A DNA stretch of 15,049 bases from Pigoraptor vietnamica (taxonomy: Eukaryota > Opisthokonta > Filasterea). The translations under genes and the position numbers were made by a program. Of the stretch, positions 7,721 through 15,049 are shown piece after piece. The stretch covers positions 1 through 15,049 of the forward strand of contig CALSCQ010001255.1 in NCBI GenBank assembly GCA_943704525.1, given 5' to 3'. Position 1 is the stretch's first letter. Each line of letters starts with the position of its first letter. Under the pieces are notes generated by a model that did no database searches, had not been told where the DNA came from, and saw only the letters and a program-made list of their open reading frames with translations.

Positions 7721-10715
7721 TCATTCCACGAGTGGCGGGCGCCGCACAAACTTTGTTGAGGGATCGACGAGGAACGGCACGACCTGTATGAGACGACGCG
7801 TGGTCACCCCTTCGGACAGCGGCGGCCGGCGCGCGAGGCACGTGACCACCATGGACAGGTACGTTTCCAGGCGCTGACGGCGGCCTTCGAGGAACGACGC
7901 AGACTGGTTTGCGCTGCCGAGAGAGAAGAGCGCGTTGGCGCGCTTTTTTGGCGGGAAGACGGGGTTCGCCGACGACGCGATATCCGGATACTTTGACGTC
8001 ACCGCACCGCGGAGGGCCTCAAAGTGCGAGTACCGCCGCCACGTGACCCACTCGCCGTCGACGCACCGCACGCGCACCGCAAATGCATTGTAGCGGTCGC
8101 CCGACGGACTGACGAACGACTGGACGGCGGAGATGGTCACCGACACAATCGAACTCCCTCCCTCTGCGCGCGTCTCCGACGGCCCTTCGAGCACCGGCGC
8201 GTCTGAGAGGGTGCTCGGCACCGAGATGGTGCCGGTGGGAGTGGCGGGTGGCGTTGGTGACTGTGGGACAGACTCGGCGCCAGTGCCAGTGTCGACATGC
8301 CCTTCGATGGTCTCCGAAGGCTGCGAGTTCGAGCCCGCGCGCGAGCGCACCGTATCCGCAAGATGATATTGCGGATTTGAGTCCCCTCGTGCACGCTGCG
8401 CATCGGGAAGTTGAGGCTGCGGGTTCGAATCCCCTCGTGCACGCGTCCCATCGAGAGGCTGTGGTTGCGGGTTCGAGCCTGCCCGTGAGCGCTTCCCCTC
8501 CGGAGGCTGCGCTTGTGGGTTCGAGTCCCCACGCGTGCGCGTCCCTTCCAGATGTTGAGACTGCGGGTTCGAATCCGAGCGCCCGCGCGCCGCATGAAAG
8601 GGGTCGCCTTGGGGCTGCGGGTGCCCATACATCGGACCGCCGATTTCTTCGCGCTTCCGCCGCTCTGCCGTTGCGCGAGCCCTCGCCGCGTCCTCTTGAA
8701 GCATGGCCTGCAGGCGCAGTTCGACAATTTCGCGCACAACCGCGTCGACTTGCAATGGCGGGAACTCGCCACGCTCAAAGCGCCGCACAAGCGCGTCCAG
8801 GCGACTCAGCGTATCCGCGCCGAGCGTGCCGCTCGCAATCCGCGTGTCCATTGCACCCGCAATCAGCGACGAGAGATCGCGGGCTCCGCTGCCAACACGC
8901 GACCCGCGCGTCAGCAGTCCCGGCGACAGAGTCGATGGCGAAGTACCGAGCGGCGATGCATCCCCAGCGGAAAGAGGCTGCTGCTGCGGTGGCGGCGCTG
9001 GGGCCGGCGGGAAATTCAAAACGGCCCCGCTAGCGCCGCCGGCCACAAGACCGCCCGTGGGAGATAGCGGGGCAGCATCCAGTGAATCGCGGCCGCGGAC
9101 AAGCGGCGACACGGGCGAGAGGGGCGCGTGATTGCCGCCCGTTCCCTGCGCGTGCGCGGCAGGGGACTGCGAGGGCCCCCACGCTGGAGGCCGCACGTAC
9201 CCGTTGGCGACGATGCGCGGAACAATGGGCGCGCGCTCCACTTGCGTCGACGACAACTTCAGGCGGTCGTACACGGCGCTGATCTCGCGCTCCAGGTTGC
9301 CCGTGGGCGTGGATGTGCGGCGCCCGCCGAGGCTCACCGATGAGAGCGGGCCCTCGCGGGGAGGCTGCTGCGTGCGCAGAGACCCCAGCGACGCCGAAGA
9401 CGTGAGCCCCGAGGGCTCGCCCTGAAGGCCAGGACTTTGCGCAGGTTCGCCCACGAGCGCGCTCCTTGCAAGCCGAGCGTCAAGGCCGTTCGCGTACGCA
9501 CCGACCTCCGTCGAGGCGGTCGGTCCTTGACTGTTTGCCGCTGCGTAATGCGCTGCGTTGCTCTCGCCAGCGATGTCACCGTCCGCGGAGTCTTCGGGGA
9601 GATGCGGAAGGGCCCTTGCGGCACCAAACACCGCCGAGTGAGCCACGAGGCGCTCGAGCACTGCGCGGCTGTCCGAGAGCGAGATGGATGATAGCGAGTC
9701 GTCGCCCAGTGTGCCCGTCGACGGCGTTGCGCCGCGGTCGTGTCCCTCGGAGTCTGCCATGCAAAGCGAGTCGCTCTGGAGCCCATTCATGTCACGGGGA
9801 ACGCCTCCTTCAGCGGCCCTTTCACCCTGGGGCGGGTGAGCAGCCGCAAGAACGGCGCCGCTCGAACGGGCAACGACCGATGCCTGTTCCGAACTGTCCG
9901 GACCGGCGATCGCGGAACTTCCCTGCGACCCCTCAGCAGCTTCACCCCAGTGGACGTCGGTACGTTCACCTCCCGCGCCCACACCGCCACCGACAGACGC
10001 AGACACAACGTCGGCCTGCACGGAGGACGCCGAATGCTCAACCGTTCCCCTGTCAATTTGACGGTGCGCTTTCGCCCTCGCCGACGCTCCATTCTCCGCC
10101 CCTTCGGCACCGTCCACCGCCGTTTGTGCAGGCGCCGTTACGCCGCCCTCCTTAACCGCCGCAAAGGCTCTCGCCACGTCCTGCAACGACATGGCCATCG
10201 GCTCAACACTCGTCGTTTCGCGATCGTCGATGCCTTCCCGCACAACGACGTCCACAGCGACCGGCGACTCCACAGGGTCCGCCAGGGCTTCTTCATACAC
10301 GGAACCCGCATCGTCCTCATCATCACCCGACGAACTTACGTGGCCGTTGTCCCCATCCACACCTGTCCGTGAATGGTCTGCCTTGCGATCGATCGGCACT
10401 TCGCCCTTACTGTCAGGTGGGGCGGAAACGGGCGCTGCTGATTCACCGCTGCCCGCAGAGACCGTCGGCGGCTCCGCGAGAGACGCATTATCGACGCCAC
10501 CTTTCGAAGCGGAAGAAGGCGAGTGCTCGGCGCGCTCCGGCGTGGCGACGGGTGTCTGCTTTGGCGCGCTCGCATTGCTATAACGAAAGACGTGCTGGCC
10601 CTCGATCATTACGAGATCGCCTGGACATGTGTGCGCGTGAGTGGGTGTTAATGAAGAAGTAGTGCAATGGTCACTTATAAGCAACAAGTTTGATGGATAT
10701 GTGGCGTGTTGATAC

Positions 10716-10793
<78 letters not shown>

Positions 10794-11887
10794 ATTCGCA
10801 CATGCGACTGCCTTCAGAGACAAAAATACACTCCTCAAACACTACGAAGCACAGAACGCACCCTGGGCGAGGCCGCTTGCGCCGCTCACAGGTCGCGGCC
10901 CCACAGTGCAGAAGACTCCCTCCGCAGGCGTCAACGTCGCGACACAGCCGTCTGACGACAGAGACACGGTCGCAAGTAAGCGCTGGTCCCCTTCAGCCTC
11001 AACGCACACGTCAAACGGCGCGTTGTCGTGTGCGTCGGAATGCCCGCTCACGCCGATGGTGAGGGTCTCGTCCGCAGTCAGCGGGAACACGACGACGCCA
11101 CTGACCGAGAGATCGCACGTCAGCCACGCCAAGTGCGCGATGGAGGGGGTAAGCTTCATCATGGAATCCCCCCGGCCCACGACAAGCGACGCCCTCCGCG
11201 AGTGGCCTTCGGGCGAGGGCGACGGCTCCGACGGCGCAACGACAGGCGTGCGCTTCTCAGTCGGCGTAGTCGCTTCACTGCGATCCCTTTCCTGCTCTTT
11301 CTCCTTCTCCCTCTCTCTCTGTGACGGCGATTCCGGAGGCCGCTGCCGCGACGTGCGCGTGTTGCGGGACACTGGCGTTGCAAAACCCGACGAACCCGCG
11401 GCAAGCGCCTCGAGACGCAACCGGCGCGACTCGTGCCAATCGGCGGAGAGGTCCTCCGCAATTTTGCGGCTGCTCTCCAGCCGCATGCGCAGTGCCTCGA
11501 GGTCGATGGTGGATGCGTCGGCCGAAGAAGCGAGGGACGATGGGTCTTCGGAGTCCTGGCGCGAGAGAGACGGCGGAAGGGGCGGGCGAAGGCGAGCAGC
11601 GTCCGGGGGAGTGGCCGTTGCCGGTCCGCGCTGTGCTGTGAGGAGGGAGAGTTGGCTTTGGAGGGAAGCGACTTCTTGGCGGAGTTCGCGGATGAGCTTG
11701 AGGTTGGGGTCCTGCGGATGCGAGAGAATACAGAAAAACAAGTGAGTGGTCGCAGAGGAAACGGTGCCCATGTTCGGCAAACACGCAATACTGAAACACA
11801 CACATGGTCGCAGCCTTCAAGCGTAAAAGAAAAAATGACACACAGGCACTAGGGTCTGACTGAATGAGAGCACGACATAAAAACCTT

Positions 11888-11922
<35 letters not shown>

Positions 11923-12199
11923 GACAGACACCACACACACACACACATTGATGCATGCGCTAAACGACGTCGATGGACAATAACCGAACACGTCACACGA
12001 CACGCGCATGCGTAACCGCCAACGCACCTCGTTGATGACGGCGTTGTTGATGACCCTCTTCGCGCGGCTGGCAAAGCGGAGGGTGCTTGCAGTCTCTTCG
12101 TAGCTGTCCGCCGACGGCGAGATTGCTGAAAAGAGCAAAACAAGGAACAAAATTGAAGATCCTCACGGACTTGCACAACCACACACGCGCACACACAGG

Positions 12200-12230
<31 letters not shown>

Positions 12231-12248
12231 ACACACACACAGAGAGAG

Positions 12249-12279
<31 letters not shown>

Positions 12280-14072
12280 CACACAGAGTCACACATCCAC
12301 GCACACAGCACGGGCGTACCCACCAGCAAGCAAGACTGTCTTTGAATTTCCGCCGAGGCTGTCCTTTAGAAGCCACGTGAGCACCGAGTCCCTGTACGGC
12401 ACAAACGGCTGCAAGGCAACGGTGCATCAGTGTTGCACCACGCACAAGGTCCCCTTTGCACAAATTACAAACAGAGACAACTCCCCACGGGGTACCCGCG
12501 CGCGCACACACACAGACACAGCACGTACCCGCACACGCGTGACGACGATGACATTCCATACACACGCCGGCCATCGTCCCATTCCCTCACCTGCTTCTTC
12601 TCGGTTGCGGCCGTGGCGAGTGCCGAAATGACGAGGCCGAGCGTGGTGAGCGACTTGTTGATGTTGCCGCCCTCGACGAGACGCAGGCCGGACAGTCCAG
12701 ACACGGACGCGCGCTCACTGCGCGGAAAAAGCCACCAACGAGCACGTGAAATGAGCTCACATTTAACGCCAAACTCAAAACAAAAAAAAAAAAATAATAG
12801 AGCTCGGGGGCGTTGCATGTGTCCGGACCAGCACAGAGACGCAAATTTGGACGCCGCTCGACCGAACCCACGCCGCTGGACGAGTCTATGCTTTCGGCAC
12901 AGAGGGCTAATCCTAACCCCAACCTAACCACACAAACCACTGCGGGCAGCGGAGGGACCCACCTTCCCGCAAGGTCGACGAGGTGAATCTTGCTCGTGCG
13001 CTCGCTCTCCGCGCCCACGTCCGCAAACACAGTCTCGGAGAAGCATATCGTGAAGATGGCGTGCGAGCGACTGCTGGCCTCGTTCATGCGCGTCGCGGCA
13101 ACCACGCGAGACGCATTGCCGACGTCGAGAAGAGCCTCGACGTCGGCGTACGATGAGACGGACACCTGTAACGCGGTTCGTGGGCATCGCGCTGCTACTC
13201 AAGGTAAAAAAGGGACACGCCGCACAACCCAGTCGTAGGCGCTCTATGTGAGGCTCTAACTCAAGCGCATGCCATTACACACGCACGAGGAACCCCCCAA
13301 AACAAGAACAGACTCGCCACACAGGCGCCCCAACCTTCGTCAGGCCTTCCACAAACGGCCCCGTCACGGGATGCTCGCGGACCCTCAGCGTCCCCGCCGC
13401 ACCCGCACCCGCACCCGCCGGAGCCGTTCCTGCGTCCGCTCTCCCAGCCGCCAGCAAATCCCTCACGCGCTCGTTGTAGATTTCCAGGTACCCGACCTCC
13501 ACGACATGCGACACGCGGGGCCCACGTGACGCCCCGGATTCGCTGCCATCCCCTCTCAACTCAGCCTCGCGTGACAGCGCCGCACAGTGCTCGAACAAGT
13601 CCTCGCACAGCCGCGGCACAATTCCCCGCGCCGCCGCAGTCCCAATCATACTGTACGACTTGCCGGCGCCCGTCTGTCCATACGCCATGATGCATGCATT
13701 GTAGCCCTCCAGCGCGGCCGCAAGCACAGGGCGACCGAGCGACTCGTACACGCAACGCTGGTCGGCGTCCGCGGCGTCCGCACCTTCCACGCCCACGGAC
13801 CAGAAGCAGTGGTCAAACACAAAGGCTTTCGAATCTTCTTGCGATGCGGACGACGAAGACGACGATGCCGCACTCACGCCGGTGCCGCCCGTCCCCGCAG
13901 CCCTCTGCTGTGCACGTGAAGCACCCACAAGCGTCGCTTGGTTGCCCTCGATGCGGACGGACAGCCGCGGCGTTGCGCCATCGCGCGTGTCCCGCTCGCG
14001 ATCCAATAGCGGTCTTGCTCTGAGGCCCACGCGAATGGACGACGGCGCGACACTCGCAGATGGGGTCGACAT
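7721..14072 (-). CDS. KIF16B: Kinesin-3 motor with FHA and C-terminal PX domain (KIF16B-like), seven exons
   Basis: Plus-end microtubule motor likely to carry PI3P-positive early endosomes. Exons (transcript order): 14072-13335, 13165-12963, 12717-12591, 12408-12324, 12125-12028, 11711-10862, 10620-7721; total 5001 nt, 1666 residues, every junction in frame. Start: first in-frame ATG, with A at -3. Motor 1-417: P-loop GQTGAGKS 132-139, switch I NEASSRSH 274-281, switch II LVDLAGSER 308-316, then [21 protein letters not shown] and the kinesin-3 neck [13 protein letters not shown] Gly/Ala/Ser insertion lies at about 51-78 and another at 208-227. Neck coil about 421-444. FHA about 601-716, split by the last intron: exon 6 ends in SGLAQ and exon 7 resumes [16 protein letters not shown]. 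The tail 717-1300 is Ser/Gly/Ala/Pro-rich and disordered; a helical stretch is at 1308-1361; six 16-residue repeats at 1378-1473; PX about 1525-1655 with WRRYSHF, FPPKK and RRQRLETYL, the PI3P-binding elements. Function by homology. Unlike animal KIF16B, little coiled-coil stalk is visible. Confidence 0.9.
8303..8590 (-). repeat. KIF16B: Six tandem 48-bp coding repeats (16 residues) in the kinesin tail, with B-box matches on the + strand
   Basis: Protein residues 1378-1473 consist of six units of exactly 16 residues built on RxRGDSNPQ or RxRAGSNPQ, then a variable Gln/Pro/Leu part. On the + strand the motif sits at 8323, 8371, 8419, 8467, 8515 and 8563, exactly 48 bp apart. Copies 3, 5 and 6 contain perfect GGTTCGANNCC; copy 4 has one mismatch and the outer two are more diverged. 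The units differ both synonymously (GAC/GAT for Asp) and in the variable half, so the array is not a fresh duplication. The region lies between a helical segment and the PX domain, probably as a disordered linker. Confidence 0.9.
10723..10790. repeat. Perfect (AC)34 microsatellite in the last kinesin intron
   Basis: An uninterrupted AC run of 68 bp fills a large part of intron 10861-10621 (minus strand), where it reads (GT)n in the sense RNA. This intron splits the FHA domain, and the repeat makes the last exon look like a separate gene. Confidence 0.95.
11891..11946. repeat. (CA)n-(GACA)n-(CA)n compound microsatellite in a kinesin intron
   Basis: About 14 CA units, three GACA units and a further CA run lie in intron 12027-11712 of the kinesin gene, reading GT/GTCT in the sense direction. 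Confidence 0.9.
12181..12298. repeat. Compound CA / GA / (AT)n microsatellite in a kinesin intron
   Basis: CA-rich units are followed by GAGAGA, about 12 AT units (roughly 12249-12278) and CA again, within intron 12323-12126. In sense RNA the order is GT, AT, CT, GT. The AT run is a likely cruciform or slippage site. Confidence 0.9.
12781..12793. repeat. A13 run (T13 in sense RNA) in a kinesin intron
   Basis: A mononucleotide run lies in intron 12962-12718. In the sense RNA it is a U tract about 65 nt before the acceptor, too far upstream to be an ordinary polypyrimidine tract. Confidence 0.7.
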
Positions 14073-14463
14073 GCTGCCGGCGATATGTGTGCCCCCTCTC
14101 CCGCGGAGGGCTATGTACTGTCCGTCGGCCGCTGTGTTCGCATGATTGACAGATGCGTGACACACCACAGACGAATGAACGGTCGGTCGTCGCTACGGCG
14201 ACCACGGACACAGACGCACGCAAACGCACACACACACACAGAGACACACGCACACACGCAGAAACACACGCGTGCGTCTGTTAAGGTTTGCTTCAGCAGT
14301 GTTTTGGCAGAGCGGAAAAAAGAAAAGTGAAACCGCCAACACCGAAGATTGATGACGCGCTTGGCGAGTGCTCGCAGTTGTGTAACAGTCCGGCCGGTTA
14401 CATCAACACACGCACACACACAAAACACTCACGCCCTCCTTCTGCCCCTGCCGGAAGGCGAGG
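14073..14463. promoter_or_regulatory. Divergent promoter region between the kinesin gene and the next gene
   Basis: 391 bp separate two head-to-head start codons (14072 minus, 14464 plus). No TATA box is obvious. The region holds a CA-rich tract (about 14219-14272), a purine tract GGAAAAAAGAAAAG near 14315-14328, and a hairpin at 14185-14203. A shared, bidirectional promoter is the natural inference from the layout. Confidence 0.55.
14185..14203. promoter_or_regulatory. Inverted repeat upstream of the kinesin start
   Basis: GGTCGTCG (14185-14192) and CGGCGACC (14196-14203) form an 8-bp inverted repeat with one mismatch/wobble around CTA. It is 113 bp upstream of the kinesin ATG, so it could be a protein-binding site or a 5'-UTR hairpin. 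Confidence 0.4.
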
Positions 14464-14808
14464 ATGGTGGGCGGCTTTAGGCTGCCCAAGGACTTTACCG
14501 TCGTGCGATGGGACGACGAGCGGTTCAAGGAAGAGACCCTCCGCGCGGTGGAGGGCGCCGTGGCGTGTGCTGGGTGGGTGTGGACGGCTTGCGTGGATGC
14601 CAGCGACCCCGACACTTGCTGTTACGAGCAGTTCTTTAACAGTGCGAATGTTATTGCGAGGTCTGCCGTCGCGCGCTCGTGTCGTGTGTGCCACGTCGTT
14701 GATGACCGCCCACTCACGCACGTGACTGCACAGGCGTTTGCCTGCCGACGGCGCATCCCTCGTGGTTGTCAACCGCAACATGCCCTCCAAGCTGCAGGAC
14801 GGTCCCAC
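14464..14808 (+). CDS. Unrecognised protein, N-terminal part, two exons visible (3'-partial)
   Basis: ATG at 14464 has A at -3 and G at +4. Exon 14464-14660 and exon 14734-14808, joined across a 73-nt GT-AG intron, read 90 residues starting MVGGFRLPKDFTVVRWDDER and continuing through FFNSANVIARRLPADG and LVVVNRNMPSK. The second exon ends at a GTGGGT donor (14809), the same donor used often in the other two genes, and the intron runs into the GT microsatellite. The frame is also open without splicing to the window end, but that reading turns into Cys/Val repeat sequence. No signal peptide or known domain is apparent. The gene is divergent from the kinesin gene. Exon structure moderately sure; function unknown. 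Confidence 0.5.
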
Positions 14809-14818
14809 GTGGGTGTGC

Positions 14819-14942
14819 TGCGTGTGTGTGTATGTGTGTGTATGTGTGTGTGTATGTGTGTGTGTATGTGTGTGCTGCGTGTGTGTGTGTATGTGTGTGT
14901 TTGTGTGTTGTGTTTGTGTTTGTGTGTGTGCAACGTGTGTGT

Positions 14943-15001
<59 letters not shown>

Positions 15002-15012
15002 TGTGTGTGTGT

Positions 15013-15049
<37 letters not shown>
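14819..15049 (+). repeat. Long (GT)n microsatellite with interruptions, to the window edge
   Basis: GT units with ATGT, CTGC and TTGT interruptions extend from about 10 nt after the donor at 14809 to the end of the window, with the longest pure run from about 14950. It is inferred to lie in an intron of the gene starting at 14464. The true length cannot be judged from here. Confidence 0.9.

Noticed and set aside
8303-8590. A cluster of tRNA genes suggested by GGTTCGAATCC motifs
   Set aside because: Only the B-box is present; T-stems pair poorly, there are no acceptor, D or anticodon arms, and the spacing is 48 bp, too short for tRNAs. The stretch is coding on the minus strand.
8400-8590. Integrin-binding RGDS motifs (three RGDSNP copies)
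   Set aside because: The protein is a cytoplasmic motor without a signal peptide; RGD here is a by-product of the repeat unit.
8137-9282. Long open frames in other frames and on the plus strand across the kinesin tail (for example 8248-9033 and 8137-8790)
   Set aside because: Shadows of a GC-rich, repeat-bearing exon; their peptides are Arg/Pro/Ala-rich with no known domain.
7721-10687. A separate PX-domain gene of 988 residues
   Set aside because: Its upstream end begins at TTG, not ATG, the first 22 residues are intron read-through, and its true first residues complete the kinesin FHA domain.
13275-14168. Kinesin start 96 nt further upstream
   Set aside because: The codon at 14166-14168 is GTG; the first in-frame ATG is at 14070-14072, with A at -3.
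14288-14808. Plus-strand frame 14288-14725 and minus-strand frame 14398-14808
   Set aside because: They compete with the frame starting at 14464, which has a good start context and consistent splice sites; they contain repeat-derived peptides.
1-15049. Mobile elements, CRISPR arrays, rRNA or bacterial operon signals
   Set aside because: I saw no transposase, reverse transcriptase, terminal inverted repeats, spacer-repeat pattern or rRNA motifs; the phased 48-bp repeats are coding and the spacers are not unique sequences.

Overview
This is nuclear DNA from an intron-rich, GC-rich eukaryote. The sequence shows many short spliced exons with GT-AG introns (mostly about 110-250 nt), no ribosome-binding sites or operons, and abundant (CA)n/(GT)n microsatellites in introns and between genes. 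The gene content (a mitochondrial 2-oxoacid dehydrogenase and a kinesin-3 carrying a PX domain) fits a unicellular eukaryote, perhaps on the holozoan/apusomonad side of the tree. I cannot name the species.

Layout. (1) 83-7054, + strand: 23 exons of a DHTKD1-type E1 subunit (2-oxoadipate dehydrogenase). It is complete at the C terminus; roughly the first 70 residues lie left of the window. All 22 internal introns join in frame, and one is a GC-AG intron. (2) 7055-7720: a convergent intergenic region with both 3' ends. (3) 14072-7721, - strand: seven exons of one kinesin-3 gene encoding 1666 residues (motor, neck, FHA, long disordered tail, PX). It would be easy to mistake this for two genes, because the last exon is a 2.9 kb open frame behind a microsatellite-filled intron. 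The FHA domain is split exactly by that intron, which shows the two halves belong together. This architecture is that of KIF16B. (4) 14073-14463: a divergent promoter region. (5) 14464 onward, + strand: the 5' end of an unrecognised gene, with two exons visible before the window runs into a GT microsatellite.

The genes have no obvious functional link: one degrades lysine/tryptophan carbon in mitochondria, the other probably moves PI3P-positive endosomes along microtubules.

The least ordinary signals are: six exactly 48-bp-spaced repeats in the kinesin tail whose opposite strand reads as RNA polymerase III B-boxes; a tRNA-like relic in a DHTKD1 intron; a perfect G-quadruplex motif just before a 3' splice site; an 11-bp hairpin that buries a 5' splice site; a minisatellite with higher-order duplication; and a splice-donor consensus dominated by GTGGGT/GTGCGT rather than GTAAGT. 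I found no convincing new multi-gene system.
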